A stretch of DNA of 47,868 bases from contig JAFUVM010000027.1 in assembly GCA_017483665.1 (NCBI GenBank), positions 1-47,868 of the forward strand. The letters run 5' to 3'. Below, one piece after another: positions 24,648 to 32,670 of the stretch. Position 1 is the first letter of the stretch. Every line of letters starts with the position of its first letter. Source of the stretch: Bacteroidaceae bacterium. GTDB lineage: Bacteria > Bacteroidota > Bacteroidia > Bacteroidales > Bacteroidaceae. The translations under genes were made by a program, and so were the position numbers. Under the pieces are notes generated by a model, which saw only the letters and a program-made list of their open reading frames with translations, did not search any database and had not been told where the DNA came from.

Positions 24648-25787
24648 TTATCTGCGTCCGCCGCCGCGAGAGCCACCGCCACCGCCGCTGAAGCCACCTC
24701 CGCGTGAGCCGCCGCTGAAACCGCCGCCGCCACTGAAGCCACCGCTTCGGCTGTTGCTGAAGCCTGCTGCACTTCCGCTATTGTATCCGCGTGAGCCACT
24801 GCTGGTGCTGCTTCCACGTGAGCTGCTTCCGCTGTAATTGCTTACGCTGCTCCTCGTGCTGCTGTTGGTGAAACTGTTCCTGCTTGCTGCGCTGCGGGAT
24901 GTGCTGACGTTGTTGCTACGTGAAGTACCGACATTGCCGCGCGAAGTGCCGACGTTGCCGCGCGAGGTAACTGTGCCACGGCTGCTCGTGACGTTGCCAC
25001 GGGACATGCCGGTCGTGGTCTGACGCATGCCGTCGGTTCTCGTTACGCCGCGTGAGCCGGAATATGTTGAGCGGGAGATGCCTCCAGAACGGCCATAGTC
25101 TGTTCCGCGTCTGCTTGCTCTGCCGTTGTAGGTGGCCGAACGGTTGCTGAGTGTGCGGCTTCCCGTTGTCCGGCGATGTCCGTCATAATATCCACCATGG
25201 TGTCCGCCATAGTAGCCACCGTAGTAGTGCGGGTGATACCATCCGCCGTACCAGCCGTAGTTGTGCCAGCCCCAGCCCCAGCTGCTGTAACCGTAGTAGG
25301 GACGGTACCAGCCGTACCAGGGGTCATACCAGGGGTCGTACCATCCGAAGGTGATGTCCCAGATGAAGGGGTCGTAGAGGCGGAAGCCACGATAGCGGGC
25401 CAAGCGGGCCGTGTAGGTGAAGTCGCCGTCGTAGAGGCCATCGTAGTAGCCGTCGCTGTAACCTTCGTTGTAGGTGATGGCATCCTGCTTCGCAGATTGC
25501 TTGGAATCAACGTAGAGCGTATCGCCCTCCAGCCTGATGGAAGGTGCATCGTCTGCCTGTACCGAGCCGCGACGATTGTATTCGTCTACGTCGCGCAGCT
25601 GCCCGATGTGGTAGTCGGCATCCGCTTCATCGTCCGCATCATTATAAACAGTAGCAGAGCTGACCCTTGCGGGTGCAGTCTTCTGGGCCTTCTTCTTGGA
25701 GGACATGAAGTACATGTCGTCGTCCTGTGCTTGTGCGTTGAAGCAGAACACAGAGAGGAAAAGGAGGGTCAGAATGTTTGTTTTCAT
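24648..25787 (-). CDS. Secreted Gly/Arg/Ser-rich low-complexity protein
   Basis: A 379-residue protein of unknown function. It has a signal peptide (to about A20), an acidic N-terminal third (21-110), a Trp/Tyr/Gly/His-rich block at about 145-205 (many YYGG and WYDPWY steps), and a 170-residue tail of Ser, Arg, Gly and Thr with tandem SRGNVGT units and final SGGGG/RGGG clusters. It is likely disordered and sticky outside the cytosol. The tail coding sequence is repetitive and prone to slippage. A canonical promoter is at 25813-25843, and the porin gene follows. Confidence 0.8.
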   Translation of the reverse strand: MKTNILTLLFLSVFCFNAQAQDDDMYFMSSKKKAQKTAPARVSSATVYNDADDEADADYHIGQLRDVDEYNRRGSVQADDAPSIRLEGDTLYVDSKQSAKQDAITYNEGYSDGYYDGLYDGDFTYTARLARYRGFRLYDPFIWDITFGWYDPWYDPWYGWYRPYYGYSSWGWGWHNYGWYGGWYHPHYYGGYYGGHHGGYYDGHRRTTGSRTLSNRSATYNGRASRRGTDYGRSGGISRSTYSGSRGVTRTDGMRQTTTGMSRGNVTSSRGTVTSRGNVGTSRGNVGTSRSNNVSTSRSAASRNSFTNSSTRSSVSNYSGSSSRGSSTSSGSRGYNSGSAAGFSNSRSGGFSGGGGFSGGSRGGGFSGGGGGSRGGGRR

Positions 25788-25812
25788 AGGTCTTTCAGTT
25801 TTATTTCTGTTG

Positions 25813-25843
25813 CAAAGTTACGGCCTTCTGGTGAAATATCCAA
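25813..25843 (-). promoter_or_regulatory. Promoter of the low-complexity protein / porin pair
   Basis: Minus-strand TTG (25841-25843), 20 bases, TAACTTTG (25813-25820), 26 bases before the ATG. A plus-strand -7 element TACATTTG at 25895-25902 serves the divergent prmA. Confidence 0.82.
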
Positions 25844-25922
25844 AGGGAAAAACCTATTTTGCCGAGGAAATTTCCCCATGTGAGGAAAAAGAGCTACATT
25901 TGCAGACATAAATGATAAAACG

Positions 25923-26795
25923 ATGAAGTATTACGAAGTGAATTGTTCGCTGAAGCCTTTCAGCCAAGAGGCAGCGGACTTGCTGTCGGCAACGCTCTCG
26001 GAGATCGGCTTCGAGGCCTTCTCGCAGACCGAAGACGGGCTGACGGCCTACATCCAGCAAAGCGTGTGGAACGAAGATGCGATGCGGCAGGCGGTGCAGG
26101 ACTTCTTTCTGCCCGGTGTCAGCATCTGTTATTCATGTGCGGAAGCTCCCGACGAAGACTGGAACCAGGTCTGGGAGGAAGAGGGCTTTCAGCCTGTAGT
26201 GATAGGTGATGAGGTTGTGGTCCACGACGTGAAGCACACCGACGTGCCGCCCGCCCGCTACGACATTCTCATCACGCCGCGCCTGGCGTTCGGCACCGGA
26301 AGCCACGAGACGACGCGGCTCATCCTGCGCACCTTGGCGCACCTCGACCTGGAGGGCAGCCGCGTCGTCGACGCCGGAACGGGCACAGGCATCCTGTCCA
26401 TCATGGCGGTGAAGCGCGGTGCGGCCCATGTTCTTGCCTACGACATCGACGAGTGGAGCGTGGAGAACACCCGCGACAACCTTTTGCTGAACCATATATA
26501 TAATAATGTAGTGGAGGTGCAGAGCGGCGACAGTTCCGTCCTGGAGGGTAGGGAACCGGCCGACCTCCTCCTTGCCAACATCAACCGCAACATCCTGCTT
26601 GCCGACTTGCCGCGTTTCGCGAAAGCCGTTCGCAAAGGCGGCAGGATGATATTGAGCGGGTTCTATCTGGCGGATGTTCCCGTCCTTGTGGATGCTGCCG
26701 CGCAGTACGGGTTCTCTCTGCGCGAATCGAAAAACGAGGAGGAATGGGCGATGCTCCTATTCGAAGCGGATGCTCTTGGCGGGCGTGATGTGTGA
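25923..26795 (+). CDS. prmA: Ribosomal protein L11 methyltransferase
   Basis: Methylates ribosomal protein L11 with S-adenosylmethionine. The 290-residue protein has the short N-terminal substrate-binding domain (1-100) and a Rossmann methyltransferase domain with LAFGTGSHETTRL, motif I VDAGTGTGILSIMAVKRGA, and LLLANINRNILL. The start is ATG 25923, below a -7 element TACATTTG. Its last 39 bases overlap the 3' end of the convergent permease gene. Confidence 0.95.
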   Translation: MKYYEVNCSLKPFSQEAADLLSATLSEIGFEAFSQTEDGLTAYIQQSVWNEDAMRQAVQDFFLPGVSICYSCAEAPDEDWNQVWEEEGFQPVVIGDEVVVHDVKHTDVPPARYDILITPRLAFGTGSHETTRLILRTLAHLDLEGSRVVDAGTGTGILSIMAVKRGAAHVLAYDIDEWSVENTRDNLLLNHIYNNVVEVQSGDSSVLEGREPADLLLANINRNILLADLPRFAKAVRKGGRMILSGFYLADVPVLVDAAAQYGFSLRESKNEEEWAMLLFEADALGGRDV

Positions 26796-27998
26796 TATCA
26801 CGAAACTCGGCACAATCATCGACAGGGCGCAGACAACGAGTGTGCCCACATCGATGGCTGCCACCCACCACCAGTTTACGAGGACTGGCACGGCCTCGAC
26901 ATAGTAAACTTCCGGGTCGAGCGTGATGAGGCCGGTGTATTTCTGCACGAAAATGAGTGCAAAGGCCAGGACGTTGCCCAGCACGATGCCGCGGACGATA
27001 ATCAGCGAAGCGAGCCCCAGGAAGATGCGGCGCACTTGTCGGCTTGGTGCACCGAGGGCTTTCATGATGCCGATGAAGTTGGTGCGCTCCAGAATGATGA
27101 TGAGCAGTCCGCTGACAGCCGTGAAGACCGAGATGCAAACCATCAGGATGAGAATGACTACGATGTCCATGTCGAGGAGTTGCAGCCAGCCGAATATCTG
27201 CGGATGCTCCATGCGGATGCTCATGCTGGAGTAGTATTCGCCGTAGGCATCCTGCTTGTGGTTGACTTCGTTCACGACTTCGGCCAATGTCTCGTCGAGG
27301 CGGTCGAAGTCGTGCAGCCTTATCTCTGCGCCGCCGTACTGCTGGCTGTCCCACCCCAGGAGGCGGTGGATGGTGCAGAGGTCGGTGTAGGCAAAGTTCT
27401 TGTCGAAGTCGGTGAGGTTCGTGCGGTAAATGCCGGAGACGGTGAACTTCCTTGCCCTGACGGTCTGTTCGAAGAAGTATGCGTAGATGGTCTGCCCGAC
27501 GTCCACCTGCATCTCGCGTGCCGTGGCTTGCGATATGACGAGCTTTCCCGAGCTGACCGAATCGGTGAACTGTGGCATCTCGCCTTTCACGATGTGGCTG
27601 CTGATGAAGCTTTGGTCGTAGTCCTGCCCGATGCCTTGTATGGCTATGCCGCGGAAGTTGGCGTCGGTCTTCAGCATGCCCGGCTTGATGCAGAAGCGTG
27701 CTACGGAAGCCACGCCCGGGATGGCGGCGAGTCGCGCCGTGAGGGAGTCGTCGACGATGATGGGCGAGAGTTCCCTTTGGCCGATGCTTTTGTAGTTGAG
27801 CACCTTGATGTGTGCGCCGAAGCCCAGCACCTTGTCCTGCACCTCGCGTTGGAATCCGAGCACGATAGCCACGCTGATGAGCATCACGCAGAGGCCGATG
27901 GCAACGCCCGTTGTGGCGATGCCTGTGGCAAGCCGCGAAGCGCGTCCGCTGCTGCCGCCTTCGGCATAGAGTCGTTTAGCGACGAACCAGGAGAACAT
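26757..27998 (-). CDS. LolC/LolE-family (FtsX-like) ABC transporter permease
   Basis: An inner-membrane permease of 413 residues that would work with a LolD-type ATPase to release lipoproteins from the inner membrane. Membrane helices are at about 25-48, 275-300, 320-350 and 370-400, with a large periplasmic domain between the first two. MFSWFVAKRLYAEG and the VAIGLCVMLISVAIVLGFQ helix match the family start. No ATPase gene is next to it, so the partner must be elsewhere. The 3' end overlaps prmA by 39 bp on the other strand. A word-repeat element lies upstream, between it and the aminotransferase. Confidence 0.9.
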   Translation of the reverse strand: MFSWFVAKRLYAEGGSSGRASRLATGIATTGVAIGLCVMLISVAIVLGFQREVQDKVLGFGAHIKVLNYKSIGQRELSPIIVDDSLTARLAAIPGVASVARFCIKPGMLKTDANFRGIAIQGIGQDYDQSFISSHIVKGEMPQFTDSVSSGKLVISQATAREMQVDVGQTIYAYFFEQTVRARKFTVSGIYRTNLTDFDKNFAYTDLCTIHRLLGWDSQQYGGAEIRLHDFDRLDETLAEVVNEVNHKQDAYGEYYSSMSIRMEHPQIFGWLQLLDMDIVVILILMVCISVFTAVSGLLIIILERTNFIGIMKALGAPSRQVRRIFLGLASLIIVRGIVLGNVLAFALIFVQKYTGLITLDPEVYYVEAVPVLVNWWWVAAIDVGTLVVCALSMIVPSFVISHITPAKSIRFE

Positions 27999-28010
27999 CT
28001 TTTCTGGTTT

Positions 28011-28112
28011 TGGTGGTTAGTGGTTGGTGGTTAGTGGTTAGAGGAATGTGTGGGATGTTTGGCTTGGACATTATGTATTCTCTAACCTCTAACCCCTAAC
28101 CTCTAACCCCTC
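28011..28112. repeat. Inverted GGTTAGAGG word element, copy 2
   Basis: Left arm 28011-28044 (7-bp words GGTTAGN), right arm 28080-28112 (inverse words). The core keeps GAGGAATGT, GGATGTTTGG and TATTCTCT as in copy 1 at 13797-13917. The right arm encodes the last seven residues and the stop of the aminotransferase gene. Confidence 0.85.
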
Positions 28113-29306
28113 GGTTTTTCCCGGGTACGCCTCGAGTGCTTTCCTGAGCACAAACAAGGCGCGGGTGAGGTCTTCCTTCTTGAGGACGTAGGCCAGACGG
28201 ACTTCGTTCTTGCCTGCTCCGGGCGTGGTGTAGAAGCCGGCGGCCGGGGCGAGCATGACGGTCTCGCCTTCGTAGTTGAAGTCGCTCAGGCACCATGCGC
28301 AGAACTTCTCTGCGTCGTCGACGGGCAGCTTCGCTACGGTGTAGAACGCTCCCATCGGGATGGGACTGTAGACACCCGGGATGCGGTTGAGCCCGTCGAT
28401 GAGGCATTTGCGCCTCTCGACGTATTCATCGTAGACCTCGCGCCCGTACTCCTCGGGTTCGTCGAGCGAGGCTTCGGCTGCAATCTGACCGATGAGGGGC
28501 GGGCTGAGACGTGCCTGGCAGAACTTCATCACAGCCTTGCGCACCTCCTGGTTCTTGGTGATGAGGGCGCCGATGCGGATGCCGCACTCGCTGTAACGCT
28601 TGCTGACGCTGTCGATGAGCACGACGTTGTTCTCGATGCCTTCCAGGTGGCAGGCGCTGATGTAGGGGCTGCCCGTGTAGATGAACTCGCGGTAGACCTC
28701 GTCGCTGAAGAGGTAGAGGTCGTACTTCTTGACGAGGTCGCGTATCTGGTTCATTTCGCGACGGGTATAGAGGTAGCCTGTGGGGTTGTTCGGGTTGCAG
28801 ATGAGGATGGCCCGCGTCTTTTCGTTGATGAGTTCCTCGAACTTCTCGACCTTGGGCAGCGAGAAGCCTTCGTCGATGGTGGTCGTGATGGTGCGGATGA
28901 CGGCGCCTGCCGAGATGGCGAACGCCATGTAGTTGGCGTAGGCGGGCTCCGGCACGATGATTTCGTCGCCGGGGTTCAGGCAGGCCAGGAACGAGAAGAG
29001 CACGGCCTCGCTGCCGCCGCTGGTGATGATGATGTCGTCGGGCGTGAGGTTGATGTTGTACTTCTTGTAGTAGCCGACCAGCTTTTTGCGATAGCTCAGA
29101 TAGCCTTGGCTGGGGCTGTACTCCAGGATGTTGCGGTCGATGTTCCTGATGGCGTCGATGGCCGCCTTGGGTGTCGGCAGGTCGGGCTGACCGATGTTCA
29201 GGTGGTAGACGTGTATTCCGCGGTCCTTGGCTGCGTAGGCCAGGGGAGCCAGCTTGCGGATGGGCGACTCGGGCATCTCAACGCCTCGTACGGAAATCTG
29301 TGGCAT
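28089..29306 (-). CDS. Aspartate/aromatic-type PLP-dependent aminotransferase
   Basis: A class I/II aminotransferase of 405 residues, probably an aspartate aminotransferase of the type common in Bacteroidetes. Key features are HLNIGQPDLPTP at 35-46, EYSPSQGYLSYRK, CNPNNPTGYLYTRRE at 170-184, and the PLP lysine K236 in DSVSKRYSECGIRIG. The final residues EGLEVRG and TAG are encoded by a repeat arm and are not expected in the family. A -7 element CAAAGGTA (minus TACCTTTG) at 29396-29403 may drive it. It probably leads a two-gene unit with the permease. Confidence 0.9.
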   Translation of the reverse strand: MPQISVRGVEMPESPIRKLAPLAYAAKDRGIHVYHLNIGQPDLPTPKAAIDAIRNIDRNILEYSPSQGYLSYRKKLVGYYKKYNINLTPDDIIITSGGSEAVLFSFLACLNPGDEIIVPEPAYANYMAFAISAGAVIRTITTTIDEGFSLPKVEKFEELINEKTRAILICNPNNPTGYLYTRREMNQIRDLVKKYDLYLFSDEVYREFIYTGSPYISACHLEGIENNVVLIDSVSKRYSECGIRIGALITKNQEVRKAVMKFCQARLSPPLIGQIAAEASLDEPEEYGREVYDEYVERRKCLIDGLNRIPGVYSPIPMGAFYTVAKLPVDDAEKFCAWCLSDFNYEGETVMLAPAAGFYTTPGAGKNEVRLAYVLKKEDLTRALFVLRKALEAYPGKTEGLEVRG

Positions 29307-29448
29307 CTCTTTATTTACAATTTTACGATTTACAATTTATTATTTCATTTCTCCCTAACGGAGACGGAAGGGTGCTTCGTTTACTATTCCGCGTGCAAAG
29401 GTACGACAAATAATTCATAGTTTGTACTATTTTAGTGGAGAAGTTTAT

Positions 29449-29482
29449 AATTATGAATTGAGAATTATGAATTATGAATTAA
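29449..29482. repeat. AATTATG word array before the AraC gene
   Basis: AATTATG words with a period of 7 lie directly upstream of a -7 element TACTTTTG (29489-29496), so the array covers the -33 region of the AraC gene's likely promoter. Confidence 0.6.
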
Positions 29483-29522
29483 AATAAGTACTTTTGCATC
29501 GGTAAAATGTTTAAGACACAGC

Positions 29523-30260
29523 ATGCAGCAACAGATTCTCCACCTTCTCTGCACAGCCGGAACGTGCCGTCTTCATTTCTCCGGGCACGAGCATGTGCTG
29601 CGGCCTGGCTGCTGCATGATAGCGATGGCGAGCCATGTGGGGCACATCGAACCGTCGGACGACTGCCGGCTGAGCCGTCTGCTCCTGCCCGCCGAGCAGC
29701 AGGTGGCCTGCATGCCGCACAGCAGTTACGGCACTTGCGGCTGGCTGCATCTGTTCATGCACCCCATCTTCCGGCTTGAAGGCGAAGCGCTTGCCATGCT
29801 CAGGCGCGACTTCGAGGACGTGGCTTTCCGCCTTGAACACACGCCCGAGGCTTACCGTCAGGAGGCCGTCCTGCAAAGCATGCGCCTGCTTTATCTTGAC
29901 GTCATGAACGCCCACGCCGCTCTCTTCGAGCACGAGGAGGTGACGCAACGGGCTGCCGACATCATGTCGCGCTTCATCCGCATGCTGGAGGACGGAAGCT
30001 ATCGTCAGCACCGCACCGTAGCCTACTACGCCGAACAGCTCTGCGTGACGTCCAAACACCTGCATCGCGTCTCGGCGCAGGTGAGCGGCCGCGCCCCGAG
30101 CTATTGGATTCAGCAGTTCACCGTGATGGAGATTCATCACTTGCTCCGGCACGGGAAGCTGACGGCAAAGGAGGTGGCGACGCGTATGAACTTCGACAGC
30201 ATGTCGCACTTCAGCCGATACATCAAAGGGGAAATCTCGGCAACACATAGCGAAGTTTAG
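29523..30260 (+). CDS. AraC-family transcriptional regulator
   Basis: A 245-residue regulator. The N-terminal 130 residues resemble a compact AraC ligand-binding/cupin-like domain with several Cys and His residues (LHFSGHEHVLRPGCC, CRLSRLLLP). The C-terminal 85 residues hold the two helix-turn-helix units: TVAYYAEQLCVTSKHLHRVS and LTAKEVATRMNFDSMSHFSR. The last helix ends with SEV, in the place of the usual SEF/SEYR. The gene lies 77 bp before a TonB-dependent receptor, which it may control. The inducer is unknown. Confidence 0.88.
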   Translation: MQQQILHLLCTAGTCRLHFSGHEHVLRPGCCMIAMASHVGHIEPSDDCRLSRLLLPAEQQVACMPHSSYGTCGWLHLFMHPIFRLEGEALAMLRRDFEDVAFRLEHTPEAYRQEAVLQSMRLLYLDVMNAHAALFEHEEVTQRAADIMSRFIRMLEDGSYRQHRTVAYYAEQLCVTSKHLHRVSAQVSGRAPSYWIQQFTVMEIHHLLRHGKLTAKEVATRMNFDSMSHFSRYIKGEISATHSEV

Positions 30261-30262
30261 GC

Positions 30263-30294
30263 TTGCGCGTATGCGTACATTGTTCGTACCTTTG
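30263..30294 (+). promoter_or_regulatory. Promoter of the TonB-dependent receptor
   Basis: TTG (30263-30265), 21 bases, TACCTTTG (30287-30294), starting 3 bases after the AraC stop. The receptor ATG is 43 bases further on. It suggests the receptor has its own start of transcription. Confidence 0.78.
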
Positions 30295-30337
30295 CAGCGG
30301 AATTTTGAACAATGTAAAGCAGCAAACACTAAAAGCT

Positions 30338-32224
30338 ATGCAAGTACGTACGTTTTTATTCTTAGCTACCTGTGCTGCAGGCCTTTCCCTGCAGGCAGAA
30401 GAAACGCTTCGCGACACCACACGCATGGACGAAGTGGTCGTCACTGGCACACGTAACGCCACAGACGCCCGGCATCTGCCCCTCACCGTCACCAGCATTT
30501 CGAACGAGACGCTGAACCAGCACTACCGTTCCTCCATCCTGCCCACCGTCATGGAGCAGACACCGGGACTCTTCACCACCAGCCGCGGCATGCTGGGCTA
30601 CGGCGTGAACAACGGCGCAGGCAACATCAAGGTGCGCGGCGTGGGCAGCGGCGCCCAGCTCCTCGTGCTGATCGACGGGCAGCCGCAGTACGCAGGTCTC
30701 ATGGGACATCCCATCCCCGACGTCTACCAGACCCTGATGACGGAGAAGGTGGAGGTGCTTCGCGGTCCGGCGAGCCTGCTGTACGGCAGCAACGCGATGG
30801 CCGGCGTGGTGAACATTGTCACGCGCCAGATGAACCAGGACGGCTGCAAGACCAACATCCGACTGCAGGGCGGCAGCTACGGAACCTTTGAGGCCGACGG
30901 CGTGAACCGCTTCCGCAAGGACAAGTTCAGCAGCGTCGTGGGCGCTCAGTACCAGCGCAGCGACGGCCACAGACCCGACAGCAAGTTCGAGCAGTTCGGC
31001 GGCTATGTGAAGTTCGGCTACGAGTTCTCCGACAAGTGGAAGGCTTTTGCCGATGCCAACGTCACACACTTCAACGCCAGCAACCCCGGCCCCGTCACGG
31101 CACCTCTCATCGACAACGATGCCCGCATCACACGCGGCCTGGCAAGCATCAGCCTGAGCAACGACTACGGATGCACGAGCGGAACCCTGCGTCTCTTCTG
31201 CGACTGGGGACATCACGACATCGATGACGGCTACAATCCCGGTGCAGCTCCCAAGACTGCACTCTACAAGCACGACGACTACATCGCTGGTCTCACCTGG
31301 TATCAGAGCATGCATTTCTTCCAGGGGAATACCGTCACGGTCGGCGTCGACTGGCAGCACTTCGGCGGCAGCGCATGGAATGCCGACAAGACGACCGGCG
31401 CGAAGACTTATCTCGTTAAGGACCAGGACGGCAACATCGTGGAGAGTCAGCACGCCGACGAGGTGGGAACCTACGTCGACTTCCGCCAGGACATCTGGAA
31501 GTGGCTGAGCGTGGACGCCGGACTGCGCGTCGACTGGCACTCCGTCATTGGCACCGAGCTCGTTCCGCAAGGGGGTCTCGCCTTCCATCCCACGCGCAAT
31601 GCCGATATCAAGGTGTTGGTGAGCAAGGGCTTCCGCAATCCCATCATCCGCGAGATGTACATGTTTCCGCCTGCCACGACCGACCTCAAGCCCGAAAGCA
31701 TGATGAACTACGAGCTCGCTTATACGCAGCGCATCGGTTCACGCGTCCGCATCGGCGCCAACATCTTCTACATTAAGGGCAAGAATCTCATCAACACAGT
31801 CAGGGTGGGAGGCCGTCCGCGCAACGTCAACACGGGTGAGTTCGAGAACTGGGGACTGGAGCTTTCCGCCGACTACATTATTAATAAGTATTGGAGCGTC
31901 AACGGCAACTACTCCTTCCTGCGCATGGACACGCCCATCGAAGGCGCTCCGGAAGGCAAGCTCTACCTTGGTGCCACCTTCCACAAGGACCGTTGGACCG
32001 CCTCGGCCGGCCTGCAGAACATCAGCGGTCTCTACATCGCCACGGGCGACAACCCGCAGAAGGAGAACTTCACCCTGCTGAACGCCACGGTCGGCTTCAA
32101 GGTGCTTCCCTGGCTGACGGCCTTCGTCAAGGGCGAGAACCTCCTGGCCGAGCGCTACCAGACCTACGCCGGCTATCCGATGCCCAAGGCAACCTTCATG
32201 GGCGGCGTCAGCCTCGACTTCTGA
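30338..32224 (+). CDS. TonB-dependent outer-membrane receptor
   Basis: A 628-residue receptor that takes up a substrate across the outer membrane with TonB energy. The start is ATG 30338 (MQVRTFLFLATCAAGLSLQA signal). The TonB box is near DEVVVTGTRN (mature N terminus). The plug domain (about 45-160) has IKVRGVGSGAQLLVLIDGQP and VEVLRGPASLLYGSNAMAGV. The barrel fills the rest and ends in GGVSLDF with terminal Phe. It lacks the N-terminal carboxypeptidase-like domain of SusC proteins and no SusD follows, so siderophore, haem or cobalamin-type cargo is more likely than a glycan. It ends with a strong terminator. Confidence 0.93.
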   Translation: MQVRTFLFLATCAAGLSLQAEETLRDTTRMDEVVVTGTRNATDARHLPLTVTSISNETLNQHYRSSILPTVMEQTPGLFTTSRGMLGYGVNNGAGNIKVRGVGSGAQLLVLIDGQPQYAGLMGHPIPDVYQTLMTEKVEVLRGPASLLYGSNAMAGVVNIVTRQMNQDGCKTNIRLQGGSYGTFEADGVNRFRKDKFSSVVGAQYQRSDGHRPDSKFEQFGGYVKFGYEFSDKWKAFADANVTHFNASNPGPVTAPLIDNDARITRGLASISLSNDYGCTSGTLRLFCDWGHHDIDDGYNPGAAPKTALYKHDDYIAGLTWYQSMHFFQGNTVTVGVDWQHFGGSAWNADKTTGAKTYLVKDQDGNIVESQHADEVGTYVDFRQDIWKWLSVDAGLRVDWHSVIGTELVPQGGLAFHPTRNADIKVLVSKGFRNPIIREMYMFPPATTDLKPESMMNYELAYTQRIGSRVRIGANIFYIKGKNLINTVRVGGRPRNVNTGEFENWGLELSADYIINKYWSVNGNYSFLRMDTPIEGAPEGKLYLGATFHKDRWTASAGLQNISGLYIATGDNPQKENFTLLNATVGFKVLPWLTAFVKGENLLAERYQTYAGYPMPKATFMGGVSLDF

Positions 32225-32238
32225 CCTCCGCGCTTCCC

Positions 32239-32268
32239 AAAGTGCCGCGACTCGCGGCACTTTTTTTG
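32239..32268 (+). terminator. Intrinsic terminator of the TonB receptor gene
   Basis: AAAGTGCCGC pairs with GCGGCACTTT around a GACTC loop and runs into a T tract at 32261-32267. It starts 15 bases after the stop codon. Confidence 0.92.
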
Positions 32269-32274
32269 TTTTCC

Positions 32275-32408
32275 CACGTGAACAAATCCTTTGCCCCGCG
32301 GATAAAAACTATTTCAGTGGCTCTGAAATTTATTTCAAAGGCTTGGAAATATATTTCAGAACCACTAAAATATATTTCCAAGCCTTTGAAAAAGTTTTGT
32401 TCCACGTG
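32275..32408. repeat. Nested palindrome bounded by CACGTG
   Basis: A perfect 24-bp inverted repeat (32333-32356 with 32368-32391) surrounds an 11-base loop. Outer arms CACGTGAACAAA (32275-32286) and TTTTGTTCCACGTG (32395-32408) also pair. A segment at 32311-32328 can pair instead with the loop side (32352-32369), so alternative folds exist. It lies in the 446-bp gap between convergent genes. Confidence 0.8.
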
Positions 32409-32430
32409 ATGAGGAAGTTTGTTCCCTGTG

Positions 32431-32451
32431 GCGAAGGATTTTCTCCTTCGC
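32431..32451. other. Small perfect hairpin
   Basis: GCGAAGGA and TCCTTCGC pair around TTTTC. A mildly T-rich stretch follows on the plus strand. It could be a second terminator for either convergent gene. Confidence 0.5.
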
Positions 32452-32520
32452 ATTTCCGGCTTTTTCTGCACGCTGAAATAGCTTTCGGCCTGTAGTGAAA
32501 GCAGCTCCAGCCCTAAACAA

Positions 32521-32612
32521 AAAACCGCGAACTGCACGGATTACACGTTCCGACGATGCCTTTTGCGGCATGCAAGGATACGTGCAATTCGTGCAGTTCG
32601 TGGTTAAAACCG
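32521..32612. repeat. Inverted GAATTGCAC word element
   Basis: Arms 32521-32549 and 32579-32608 are imperfect inverted copies built on 9-bp words of the form GAATTNCAC/GTGCAGTTC, related to the element at 22801-22882. Both lie between convergent genes. Confidence 0.75.
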
Positions 32613-32670
32613 TGTGCCGGAGTACGGGCTGTTCTCTTGTCCTCCCCTCAGAGGGGCGTCGGAGAAAGCC

